A program made the position numbers and the translations under genes. Shown piece after piece: positions 1 to 6,238 of a DNA stretch of 27,385 nt (within the stretch, counting starts at the first letter, position 1; each line of letters opens with the position of its first letter). Source of the stretch: a virus; IMG/VR virus record IMGVR_UViG_3300042503_001820, positions 1 through 27,385 of that record; one strand, 5' to 3'. The notes beneath the pieces are model-generated. The model saw only the letters and a list, made by a program, of their open reading frames with translations. It ran no database searches and was not told the origin of the DNA.

Positions 1-149
1 ACGACTTCCCCGGCCAGGTCGGGGATATGCGTATTTCCCCGGACTTTGTCTTTCTCTGCGTTGGCACTAACGGAACCAATGCGGACGGGAAAACCGTGGG
101 CGTTTGGCGCAAACTGCGCCTTGAGCCGCACGAAGCGCCCGCCGCCTAA
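1..149 (+). CDS. C-terminal end of a phage structural (tail/appendage-like) protein, partial
   Basis: Only the last 49 or so codons are present; the open frame enters from the left edge and stops at TAA 147-149. The visible residues include GQVGDMRISPDFVFLCVGTN followed by a WRK(L) ending. A short beta-rich tail with a Gly-Asp turn and a closing Trp-Arg segment is what I associate with C-terminal domains of phage tail-fibre, tail-tip or other appendage proteins. The membrane-protein gene starts 15 bases downstream, so this sits at the end of a late operon running into the lysis-like genes. Assignment to tail rather than another surface protein is inference from position and style. Confidence 0.5.
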   Translation, partial: DFPGQVGDMRISPDFVFLCVGTNGTNADGKTVGVWRKLRLEPHEAPAA

Positions 150-164
150 CCAGGGGGAACCACC

Positions 165-461
165 ATGGAAAACGAGCAGAGCAAAACCCAGGGGGCCCCG
201 GTTGCCGTCCAGGGATTTCAACCGCTCCTGGCGGGCCTGGCGACGATTGTTGCCACCCTCCTGGGCACTTCCACCATGGTTTCACCCATCCGCACCGGGC
301 AAGACAAGATCCTGGCCGAAATGCTGGAGTTCGTGAAACAAAACCAAACCATAGCCGGCAAGGTGAATACCCAGCTAACCGAACTGTCCGATTTGAACAA
401 AAGGAAACTTGAGGAAATCGGCCAGCGCCTGGAAGCCCTGGAAAAGCGCCAGGGCAAGTAA
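165..461 (+). CDS. Small single-helix membrane protein with coiled coil (holin/spanin-like position)
   Basis: 98 residues. ATG at 165 follows a G-rich ribosome-binding stretch (CAGGGGGAA). About 18 polar residues are followed by one hydrophobic helix near residues 19-42 (QPLLAGLATIVATLLGTSTM) and then a charged heptad-rich segment of about 55 residues that looks like a coiled coil. It lies directly after the tail-like gene and before two small secreted proteins, the usual place of holin, spanin or tail-associated membrane proteins. One helix plus a coiled coil is compatible with an i-spanin-like or single-helix holin role, but there is no family match I can name. No cell-wall hydrolase is visible immediately beside it. 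Confidence 0.6.
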   Translation: MENEQSKTQGAPVAVQGFQPLLAGLATIVATLLGTSTMVSPIRTGQDKILAEMLEFVKQNQTIAGKVNTQLTELSDLNKRKLEEIGQRLEALEKRQGK

Positions 462-525
462 TCGGCGTTTCAATTTGCGTTTTTTCAGTTATATTTAGAT
501 TCGGTTTCTTGAAAGGAGATTTCAA

Positions 526-867
526 ATGTCAAAGTTCGTTTTGGCGGCGTTTAGCCTGGGCCTTTGCGGCTTCCTGGTGGCGGGTGAAAACACCGTGACC
601 ACCACCACCACCACGACCACGGCGGGTGCTGAACCTGTCCAGGGCCCGGTGGCTCGGCGTTTGGGGAGACTGGCGCTTCGCAAGCTGTTCAGCCGCCAGG
701 GCGCTCCTGAGTCGGCCGTTAGCGAAGTGGTTGAAAGCCGCCCGGCTGAGATTCGCACCACTTCCACCTATCGCACAAGCAAGGTGGGTGAGCGGGTGAG
801 CATTGTTCCGGCAGGTTCTTCCAAGTCGGCGTCTTCCGCCGCTGGGAACTGCCCTAACTGCAAATAA
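526..867 (+). CDS. Small secreted protein, Thr-repeat, unknown function
   Basis: 113 residues with a strong Shine-Dalgarno (AAAGGAGA) 7-8 bases before ATG 526. The N-terminus (MSKFVLAAFSLGLCGFLVAG) reads as a signal peptide, probably cut near residue 20. A run of eight threonines follows, encoded by repeated ACC/ACG codons, then a basic Arg-rich stretch, and the protein ends NCPNCK, a possible metal-binding or disulfide pair. The AT-rich 64-bp gap upstream (462-525) could hold a promoter but I see no convincing -35/-10 pair. With the next gene it forms a pair of exported accessory proteins at the end of the late region. Function unknown. Confidence 0.6.
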   Translation: MSKFVLAAFSLGLCGFLVAGENTVTTTTTTTTAGAEPVQGPVARRLGRLALRKLFSRQGAPESAVSEVVESRPAEIRTTSTYRTSKVGERVSIVPAGSSKSASSAAGNCPNCK

Positions 868-881
868 CGGGGGTGACGCCT

Positions 882-1235
882 ATGCAATGGATTGCGGCGG
901 TACTTTCTTTGGCGGTCTTGTCCGGCGGTTTGCTGGCTGGGCCCTTTGGCTACTTCGGACGCCGGGCGGGCGGCAGCAACTCCAACCAAACCCAGGCCCG
1001 CTCGGCCTCCGGAGGATTCCCAACGGCGGCGGCAGCGGCGGCCTATATGGCCTCCATCGGACGGATGGGCCATTATGGCAACTCGTCTGGCTTCCCTTTT
1101 GAGGGCGTAGGAGTCGCCAGCACGCCAGACGGAGCGGTCCGGAACTGCTGTTACTACGGCCGGCGGCCCCTGGCGGACAGCGCCGTTTTCCAGGGGGCTA
1201 ACGGAATGTGGTACGCCTGCAACCGTTACCACTAA
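882..1235 (+). CDS. Small secreted Cys/Tyr-rich protein of planctomycete style
   Basis: 117 residues from ATG 882; an in-frame GTG at 873 is an alternative start but the G-rich stretch GGGGGTGA sits better for 882. The N-terminus (MQWIAAVLSLAVLSGGLLAG) is a signal peptide. A Ser/Gly/Ala-rich middle with six consecutive alanines is followed by a conserved-looking C-terminal block containing EGVGVAST, NCCYYGRRP, GANGMWYAC and a closing RYH. I recall small exported proteins with a CCxxGxR...GWYAC-RYR ending as common in planctomycete genomes and their phages; this is memory, not a search. Function unknown; an envelope or moron role is possible. A terminator follows 25 bases after the stop. Confidence 0.6.
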   Translation: MQWIAAVLSLAVLSGGLLAGPFGYFGRRAGGSNSNQTQARSASGGFPTAAAAAAYMASIGRMGHYGNSSGFPFEGVGVASTPDGAVRNCCYYGRRPLADSAVFQGANGMWYACNRYH

Positions 1236-1260
1236 GGGGATGGGGAACCCGTCCGGCGAG

Positions 1261-1293
1261 GGGCCCAGGTGAAAGCCTGGGCCCTTTGCTTTT
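1261..1293 (+). terminator. Rho-independent terminator of the late region
   Basis: Perfect 9-bp stem GGGCCCAGG / CCTGGGCCC with loop TGAAAG, followed by TTTGCTTTT. It lies just after the last rightward late gene and before the leftward integrase, so it separates converging transcription. Confidence 0.8.
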
Positions 1294-1306
1294 GAACAGC
1301 CTGGGC

Positions 1307-1346
1307 GGAACTATCCGGAACTATCCGGAAGTTTCCGGAACTATCC
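1307..1346. repeat. Four tandem 10-bp units at the integrase 3' end
   Basis: GGAACTATCC at 1307, 1317 and 1337, with the variant GGAAGTTTCC at 1327. The 10-bp period is one DNA helical turn, so all copies face the same side. The last copy overlaps the integrase stop codon (1341-1343, minus strand). Likely a protein-binding array; the ligand is unknown. Confidence 0.7.
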
Positions 1347-2531
1347 AAACCGTTCCACGGCCTTTGCCACGGCATCCCGGTGAATGCGGGCATAGTTGGC
1401 GGTAATGGCAAACCCTTTGCCCGTGGAATGCCCCAAAATGGCGCCTATTATCTCCATCGGCACGCCCCTGGCAAGCAGGTAGCTGGCGGCGGCGTGCCGG
1501 ACGCACCGCCCCGTTATGGGTGGCTTGATTCCCGCCCTTTTGCAGGCCCTGGCAAGTGCCCTGCGGTAACCTGCGTGCGTGATTGGCCCGGAGTAGCCTG
1601 TCGCTTTCCCGCACGGCGAGGATTCAAATACCAGGCCTTCCCGGCGGCCCTCAACCCTGGGGCCGAGCGTATTGCGCGCCCTGGGGCCCACCAGGATGAC
1701 CAGCTTTTGCCCACGCCAGGCGTTTTTGTGGAAGGCCGGCCGGTATTCCCAGGGGATGGTTTCCCGATTCAAATCCTGGACCCGGACGCCCAGGGCGGTT
1801 TCAACCCGCTGCCCCGTGAAGACGTGCCAGGCGAGGGCGGACCGCCAGGGCTCCGCCAGGTGGCGGTACAGTTTGAACAATTCCCTGGGGCGGGTTTCCC
1901 TGGGCTGGCGGTAGTCCCGGCCTTCGGTGGGGCGGAGGCGCTCCCAATTCTCCAGGCGGGCAACGTGGCCGGCGTCGATCCAGTCCCGGCTTTCCCCCCA
2001 GCGGAAGGCCCGGACGATTCTGTCAACCATTATGTGCGTTGACTTCCTGGCCATGGTCTTTAGGCAATGGTCCCGGATTTCCAAAAGCTGGGCCCGGGAA
2101 AATTCATCAACCCCCATGAGGGTGTAGGGCTCCACCAGTTCCACGGCACGGCGGCACGCTGCGAGTTCGCTGGTGGGGGAACCGTCTGGCCGGCGGTACT
2201 TGGTCCGGCAATAGTCCAACCAGGCCCCGAACAGGCCGGCCACCTTGGTGGGAGCGGTAGGCGATACGGACACCTGGGGCGCTTTTCGCAAAAGATAGCG
2301 GGCGACCCATCGCCGGTAATTCGCCAGGGCGGTGTCTGACCCGGCCAGGCCCATCGGTATTTGCTTGCGGGGTGGCCCTGGATCGACAACGTAGGATTGC
2401 CCCGACCGCTTGTGAACCAGCAGCTTGGGCAGGCGTCCGGAAAATTTCCGGGGCTTTTTTTGAGTTTTTTTATGTTGGACTGCGTCCGGTAACTGTTGGA
2501 CGGATCCAACAGACCTTGGAGGCGTTCCCAT
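1341..2531 (-). CDS. int: Tyrosine-recombinase integrase
   Basis: 396 residues from ATG 2529-2531, preceded on the minus strand by a G-rich site (AAGGGGG). The open frame can be extended to 2612, but those extra codons (GVRIPSAP) only translate the tRNA fragment, so I reject that start. N-terminal part has PKLLVHKRSGQSYVV and a later NYRRWVARYL segment, the arm-binding style I associate with planctomycete integrases. Catalytic domain: TGQRVETALGV (first Arg), R342-C-V-R345-H, ILGHS (His 368) and NY(380)ARI for the nucleophilic Tyr. The box I His of HxxR appears to be Arg 342 (see findings). It should carry out site-specific recombination at the adjacent tRNA-derived att core. Confidence 0.92.
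   Translation of the reverse strand: MGTPPRSVGSVQQLPDAVQHKKTQKKPRKFSGRLPKLLVHKRSGQSYVVDPGPPRKQIPMGLAGSDTALANYRRWVARYLLRKAPQVSVSPTAPTKVAGLFGAWLDYCRTKYRRPDGSPTSELAACRRAVELVEPYTLMGVDEFSRAQLLEIRDHCLKTMARKSTHIMVDRIVRAFRWGESRDWIDAGHVARLENWERLRPTEGRDYRQPRETRPRELFKLYRHLAEPWRSALAWHVFTGQRVETALGVRVQDLNRETIPWEYRPAFHKNAWRGQKLVILVGPRARNTLGPRVEGRREGLVFESSPCGKATGYSGPITHAGYRRALARACKRAGIKPPITGRCVRHAAASYLLARGVPMEIIGAILGHSTGKGFAITANYARIHRDAVAKAVERFG
2473..2501 (+). promoter_or_regulatory. Candidate integrase arm sites, left pair
   Basis: TGTTGGAC at 2473-2480 and 2494-2501, 21 bp apart (two helical turns), inside the first codons of the integrase gene and about 70-100 bp left of the att core. The same word recurs on the right side of the core with the same 21-bp spacing. 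Confidence 0.5.
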
Positions 2532-2570
2532 TGCGGGAACCCCCTTGTTTTCTAGGTTTTTTCGGACGAA

Positions 2571-2612
<42 letters not shown>

Positions 2613-2733
2613 AGATGCCCCCAGAATAATCGGACTCTGTCAAAAATCTCGTTTTTCCCCGGGAAAACCAGCGTTTTCGCCCGCAAAATCGACCCCATCC
2701 CTCTTAACAAAACTACCCAAATTTAACGGCAAT

Positions 2734-2771
2734 TGTCGGACAGCTGAGGCCAATTGTTGGACTTGTCGGAC
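2734..2771 (+). promoter_or_regulatory. Candidate integrase arm sites, right group
   Basis: TGTCGGAC 2734-2741, TGTTGGAC 2755-2762 and TGTCGGAC 2764-2771. The first two are 21 bp apart, matching the left pair. They flank the att core on the other side (P and P' arm arrangement). The rest of 2611-2815 is relatively AT-rich and shows no gene. Confidence 0.5.
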
Positions 2772-2815
2772 GGAAAAGTTTTGCCAGATTACCCCTGCAC
2801 CCTAGGGGAAACGGC

Positions 2816-3178
2816 ATGGGCAAAGACCTTCGGTTTTGGGCGGACAAGCTGGAAGTTTCAACGCAAACCATTTGGCGTTGGATCACCAGCGGGATCACCA
2901 GCCCGACAGACCAGACCACCGTTTGCCTGGAAGCCAGGCGCATGGGTGGAAGGTGGCGGGTGACTGAGGCGGCTATAAACCGCTTTCTGGCGCAAACCCA
3001 GCCCGCTAAACCGAAATCGGTTGCTACTTCTTGCCCTTCTTCGGAGGTTGAGGGCTTTTATCGGGCCCTGCGGGATAGTTGGCATCCAGCCAATCATTCA
3101 GCACCCTGGCCGCCAACCAGCCAACGGTTGAGCGGATATAAGGCCCCAACTTCTCCTGTTCGGCGGCCGCCGCAGTAA
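2816..3178 (+). CDS. Small helix-turn-helix DNA-binding protein (excisionase/MerR-like)
   Basis: 120 residues; ATG 2816 follows AGGGGAAA. Residues 1-60 look like an excisionase- or MerR-type winged helix: WADKLEVSTQTIWRWITSGI, then EARRMGGRWRVTEAAINRFL, the usual pattern of a recognition helix followed by a GGRWRVTxxAxxxFL wing. It sits just inside the att site, the classic place for a directionality factor, but it could also be a repressor. The last 50 or so residues overlap, antisense, the gene on 3024-3239; that tail (Ser/Pro/Arg-rich) is not domain-like and the functional part may end near residue 65. Confidence is good for DNA binding, low for a specific role. Confidence 0.65.
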   Translation: MGKDLRFWADKLEVSTQTIWRWITSGITSPTDQTTVCLEARRMGGRWRVTEAAINRFLAQTQPAKPKSVATSCPSSEVEGFYRALRDSWHPANHSAPWPPTSQRLSGYKAPTSPVRRPPQ

Positions 3179-3239
3179 CCAGGCGGGCGTGAATGTCTTC
3201 GGGAATCCGGACCACGGCCCCGAGTTTTCGATCTGACAT
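3024..3239 (-). CDS. Ribbon-helix-helix-like regulator
   Basis: 71 residues from ATG at 3237-3239 (minus strand), with GGAGGA 8 bases upstream. An extension to 3299 is possible but has no ribosome-binding site. Residues 5-13 (KLGAVVRIP) would be the beta strand and EDIHARLVTAAAAEQEKLG plus the following helix the two helices of an Arc/MetJ/CopG-type fold; the tail is Lys/Pro-rich. It is divergent from the early operon, across a region with several GGTAACC/GGTTACC words, and probably binds them and controls itself and the early genes. The fold call rests on pattern only; other small plasmid or phage regulators are possible. Confidence 0.65.
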   Translation of the reverse strand: MSDRKLGAVVRIPEDIHARLVTAAAAEQEKLGPYIRSTVGWLAARVLNDWLDANYPAGPDKSPQPPKKGKK

Positions 3240-3290
3240 AACAAAAATCCTCCAGTTTGGGATAACCCCAACCACCCAGATTAACCGAAC

Positions 3291-3409
3291 GGTAACCATT
3301 TGGCTACCGATGGAGTGTTTTTGTTAAATTATTGTGGTAACCATCTTGTAAACGGTACGGTTACCGGGATATGCTTCGGCGGTCATTCAAAACAGACCGT
3401 TGGGTTACC
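3291..3409. promoter_or_regulatory. Divergent early control region with GGTAACC/GGTTACC operator-like sites
   Basis: GGTAACC at 3291-3297 and 3336-3342, GGCTACC at 3302-3308, GGTTACC at 3359-3365 and 3403-3409. Inverted and direct copies surround an AT-rich stretch (TTGTTAAATTATTG, 3321-3334) that could supply promoter boxes in either direction, for example TTTACA on the minus strand and TTGTTA on the plus strand. Exact -35/-10 boxes are uncertain. The stretch 3240-3429 holds no gene. Confidence 0.5.
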
Positions 3410-3429
3410 AGGAAGGAGGTGCCAAGGGG

Positions 3430-3741
3430 ATGCGAAGCGTGGGGATTGATTATCGAACCGGAATTTTTGTGGATCAGTTGGCAAGGAGGTTGGAAGCGAT
3501 GGCGATCAACTGGGACGAGAAGGGGCGTGCGGAGGTTCGGGGGCAGACCTGGCGAATCTTCCCAAACCCCTGGGGTGGCACGGGCCACATTCTGCGGACG
3601 ATGAACCGCAACGGGTATGCGGTGGATGAGGTTTTCCCGGACCTGGAAACGGCCAGGCGGGCGGCTGAGTTCGCTCTGCTGGTGCTTGAGTCTGCGGACC
3701 AGGTGCAGCCGGAGCCCAATGACGATGAAGACCATTACTAA
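3430..3741 (+). CDS. Hypothetical early protein
   Basis: 103 residues. ATG 3430 is preceded by a near-perfect AAGGAGGTG 9 bases upstream, which settles the start over the in-frame ATG at 3400. The protein is mixed alpha/beta with an acidic end (PNDDEDHY). Motifs such as GQTWRIFPNPWGGTGHILRTM and DLETARRAAEFALLVLE suggest a small globular domain ending in a helix, but I recognise no family. It is the first gene of the rightward early operon after the operator region and directly precedes the CsrA homologue. Confidence 0.7.
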   Translation: MRSVGIDYRTGIFVDQLARRLEAMAINWDEKGRAEVRGQTWRIFPNPWGGTGHILRTMNRNGYAVDEVFPDLETARRAAEFALLVLESADQVQPEPNDDEDHY

Positions 3742-3757
3742 CCGGGGGGGCGGCAGG

Positions 3758-3946
3758 ATGCTGTGCGTGAGTTTGAAGGCCGGCGAGTTCATCGAAATCC
3801 GTTACGCCGGGCGGGTGTTGCGAGTGTGGCCCGAGGCGACCCGGGGCAATCGGGCCAGGTTGAAAGTAGATGCCCCGAAGGACTGGAAGGTTTTGCGTTC
3901 CGAGTTGGTTGAGAAGGAAGCAAAGGAGGCTGAAGGAAATGGTTAG
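3758..3946 (+). CDS. csrA: CsrA/RsmE-family translational regulator
   Basis: 62 residues, the normal CsrA length. ATG 3758 follows a GGCAGG site; an in-frame ATG at 3725 would add 11 Gly/Arg-rich residues not expected in CsrA. Family landmarks are present: start MLCVSLKAGEFIEI (MLxLxRKxGExIxI in the family), then VLRVWPEATRGNRARLKVDAPKDWKVLRSEL, matching VRLGIxAPxxxxVxRxE with the RNA-contacting Arg kept. CsrA dimers bind GGA motifs in mRNA leaders and block or redirect ribosomes. A phage copy in the early operon could remodel host translation. Differences from the consensus (Cys 3, Ala for Arg/Lys region, Lys-Val for Gly-Ile) show a diverged member. The stop overlaps the next start. Confidence 0.8.
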   Translation: MLCVSLKAGEFIEIRYAGRVLRVWPEATRGNRARLKVDAPKDWKVLRSELVEKEAKEAEGNG

Positions 3947-4775
3947 CTCAAATGCGTTGGTTCCCCAGGTAATCGACATTACCCCGGAAATGTTTTTGTT
4001 AGCCAAGGGCGAAGGCAATCGGCTGGATGACAAGGGGAAGGAAAACGCCATCCGCCAGATTTGCACGACCTTGAAGCTAAACCCGGCCGGCGTGCCCGTT
4101 CAGTTTTTGAACCTGAAAGGCAAGCTGGTGCCCTACCTGACCAGGGGGGCAACGGACCAGATTCGCCACCGGGCCGGCATTTCCACCGAAATCCTGGAAA
4201 GGTCCATCCAGCAAGGCGTCTACCTGGTGCGGGTGAAAGTCACTTTGCCAGATGGGCGGGTGGATGAGTCTACCGGGGCTGTTCATATCGAGGGGCTGAA
4301 GGGCGAGGACCTTGCCAACGCCTTCTTGAAGGCGGAGACAAAGGCGAAGCGGCGGGCAACCTTGAGCGCCGTGGGCCTGGGGATCATGGACGAAAGTGAA
4401 ATCCCCCAGGACGCCGAGCGCCTTCCGCCGCCTGTCCTGTCGAAGCAACCGGAGCCGGTCAAGGTGGCCCCCCGGCCCATGGTCAAGAAGGCCGAGCCGG
4501 CCCCGGTGGTGAGCGCCCCGGCGGTGAAGGCCCCGGAGCCCAACCAGGCGGCGAAGGCCCCGGAGATTCCGGACGGTGATGACCCGTTTGTCGGGGACGC
4601 CGCCCCGGTCCTGGCATCCAAGGACCAGTTGGCGCAGATCAAGGCGCTTGCCCCTCCTGGGGACTGGATCAAGCAGATGTTGGCCAGGCTGGGCCGGAAG
4701 TCTGGCAGCGAAATGACCTTCGACGAAGCGGATGACGTTTTGGCCTCACTCAAGGCGGAAAGGGGAATCGAGTAA
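3939..4775 (+). CDS. Phage recombination protein, candidate single-strand annealing protein
   Basis: 278 residues. ATG 3939 overlaps the csrA stop and has GGAGG and AAGGAA just upstream. Residues 1-155 carry a conserved-looking core: ITPEMFLLAKGEGNR, LVPYLTRGATDQIRHRAGIS, a GRVDESTGAVHIEGLKGEDL block and AETKAKRRATLSAVGLGIMD. I recognise this core (ATDQxR..., LANAxxKAETKAKRRxTLS) from phage proteins placed in recombination modules and suspected to be Rad52-like or RecT-like annealing proteins. Residues 165-235 are a Pro/Ala/Lys linker, and the C-terminus (DEADDVLASLK) is helical. Gp157 and DUF669 proteins follow, supporting a DNA recombination role. Substrate and mechanism are inferred. Confidence 0.6.
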   Translation: MVSSNALVPQVIDITPEMFLLAKGEGNRLDDKGKENAIRQICTTLKLNPAGVPVQFLNLKGKLVPYLTRGATDQIRHRAGISTEILERSIQQGVYLVRVKVTLPDGRVDESTGAVHIEGLKGEDLANAFLKAETKAKRRATLSAVGLGIMDESEIPQDAERLPPPVLSKQPEPVKVAPRPMVKKAEPAPVVSAPAVKAPEPNQAAKAPEIPDGDDPFVGDAAPVLASKDQLAQIKALAPPGDWIKQMLARLGRKSGSEMTFDEADDVLASLKAERGIE

Positions 4776-5311
4776 TGGCGACCATCTTTGAGATCACCCG
4801 TGAGATTCAACGCATTCAAGATGCCCTAGAAAGGGGCGTAGATGCGCGCCTAACGGACGATCCGGACAACGGGCCCGATGCGGCAGACCAGGCGCTAGAC
4901 CAGCTCATCCAGGAGGAATTATCCACCCGGGAAGCCCTGGAAGCGAAGCTGGATGGGTACTGTGATTTGATTTCCCATTACCAGGCCTTGGCGGGTCACG
5001 CCGGGAGCGAAGCCAGCCGCCTGGCCCTGCTGAAGCGGTCCTATGAGGCCCAGACTCAGCGCCTCATCCAAAACCTGCTGTACGTCTTCCAGGCCCTGGG
5101 CCTTCAGAAGGTGGACACCGGGTTACACCGGGTGAGCGTTATGAAAAAGGTCAAGTCGGTGGAGGTGGATGAGTTCACCGACATTCCCCAGGAGTTTTTG
5201 CGGGTCCATACCGAGCCCGACAAAACGGCCATTCGTGCGGCCCTGGACTCCGGGCGGGAACTGCCCTTTGCCCGCTGGGCACCGGAGGGGCAGCGCCTTT
5301 CCATCAAGTGA
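4775..5311 (+). CDS. Gp157-family phage protein
   Basis: 178 residues; ATG shares its A with the previous stop (TAATG). The layout matches the Siphovirus Gp157 family: an acidic helical N-terminus, a long coiled coil over about residues 45-115 (LEAKLDGYCDLISHYQ ... SYEAQTQRLIQNLLYVFQAL), then a beta-rich C-terminal part with KVDTGLHRVSVMKK, SVEVDEFTDIPQEFLRV and PDKTAIRAALDSGRELPFA. Members are common beside phage recombination and SSB genes, and the streptococcal founder was linked to phage resistance; the biochemical function is unsettled. Translational coupling to the annealing-protein gene supports membership in a recombination module. Confidence 0.85.
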   Translation: MATIFEITREIQRIQDALERGVDARLTDDPDNGPDAADQALDQLIQEELSTREALEAKLDGYCDLISHYQALAGHAGSEASRLALLKRSYEAQTQRLIQNLLYVFQALGLQKVDTGLHRVSVMKKVKSVEVDEFTDIPQEFLRVHTEPDKTAIRAALDSGRELPFARWAPEGQRLSIK

Positions 5312-5398
5312 ATGCGTTGGGCGGCCTGGTGGCTTTTCCCTGGTCCGATTCCAGGGCGCTCAAATCCCCACTTCGGGGAATCATGGAGGAGTGTTCAA

Positions 5399-5818
5399 AT
5401 GAAAATGCTTTTTGATACGGACGGGGCCCCGCCACCTGAAAAGAAGACCTACGGTCTTTTGCCGGCCGGGGAATACCTGGTGAAGGTCATTTCCGAACAA
5501 CAGAAAACCTTTGAGGGCGGGAAAGAGGTTGTCACCCTTACCCTGGAAGTCCAAGACGGTGAATACCGTGGCCGGCGCATCTGGGATGACTTCCGGGTAA
5601 AAGGTTATTCGCCTGTAGCCCACCAGATTTCCAAAACCCGCTGGGAATCCCTGGAACAGGCCACCGGGCCCCTGGGCGACAGTTCGGACGCCATCGGGCA
5701 CCTGGCATACGTCCAGGTGCGGCACGAGGAATACAACGGCAAAAAAAACGTCCGGGCCGAAGGCTATCGCCAGGCGGAAACCGCTAGCGATGCGGTCGAT
5801 GATCCGCTGCCATTCTGA
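5399..5818 (+). CDS. DUF669 family, SSB-like DNA-binding protein
   Basis: 139 residues. ATG 5399 with GGAGGA 8 bases upstream; the longer frame from 5312 lacks a site. The core reads YGLLPAGEYLVKVISEQQK, VTLTLEVQDGEYRGRRIWD, then a helix and a strand AYVQVRHEEYNGKKNVRAEG, the DUF669 pattern. The last residues, DAVDDPLPF, form an acidic tip ending in a hydrophobic pair, as in bacterial SSB where this tip (DDDIPF) recruits partner enzymes. It probably coats single-stranded DNA during replication and recombination together with the upstream annealing protein. A terminator follows 13 bases after the stop. Confidence 0.85.
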   Translation: MKMLFDTDGAPPPEKKTYGLLPAGEYLVKVISEQQKTFEGGKEVVTLTLEVQDGEYRGRRIWDDFRVKGYSPVAHQISKTRWESLEQATGPLGDSSDAIGHLAYVQVRHEEYNGKKNVRAEGYRQAETASDAVDDPLPF

Positions 5819-5831
5819 ACCCAGGCAACAC

Positions 5832-5862
5832 AAGGCCCCGGCCTTTCGGCCGGGGCCTTTTT
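5832..5862 (+). terminator. Rho-independent terminator
   Basis: Perfect 12-bp stem AAGGCCCCGGCC / GGCCGGGGCCTT with tetraloop TTTC and a TTT tail, between the DUF669 gene and the next early gene. Probably a partial terminator splitting the early operon. Confidence 0.85.
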
Positions 5863-5881
5863 CTTACAGGAGGTAACCACG

Positions 5882-6238
5882 ATGAGCCTTTACGGAAAGC
5901 TGTACAAGATTCGCCCTGAGTTCGCCAATGACCGCCGCTTGGCCACCATGCGGAAAACCCTGCGAGACGTTTACAAGGCCCGCAACCTGCCCGGGCCTCC
6001 CCTGGGAATGCCTTCCAAGGGCCTTGTCATGGACGCCCTGGCCCACATTTTGGGTTGGGTGGCCCAACGCCCCAGGGACCTGGAAGCCGTCAGCGTAGCC
6101 AGCAAAATCGATCGCCTGGTGGGCCTGGACGGATTCGCTTTCGCAATGTCCCAGGCGGATCTAATGACCGTCTTCCCCGGCTACGTCCGCTTTGACCTGA
6201 CGATTGCTGAACCCGTCACGGAGGACCAAAACCAATGA
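5882..6238 (+). CDS. Hypothetical early protein
   Basis: 118 residues; ATG 5882 preceded by AGGAGGTAAC, one of the best ribosome-binding sites in the window. Basic N-terminal half (KLYKIRPEFANDRRLATMRKTL) and a helical middle ending FPGYVRFDLTIAEP. No family recognised. Its stop overlaps the next ATG by four bases (ATGA), so it is translationally coupled to the gene carrying the inverted repeat array; if that array is a replication origin this could be a helper of initiation, which is speculative. Confidence 0.75.
   Translation: MSLYGKLYKIRPEFANDRRLATMRKTLRDVYKARNLPGPPLGMPSKGLVMDALAHILGWVAQRPRDLEAVSVASKIDRLVGLDGFAFAMSQADLMTVFPGYVRFDLTIAEPVTEDQNQ

Noticed and set aside
46-336. 96-codon plus-strand frame at the left edge
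   Set aside because: Overlaps two better genes out of frame; the product is Arg/Pro/Trp-rich and lacks a ribosome-binding site.
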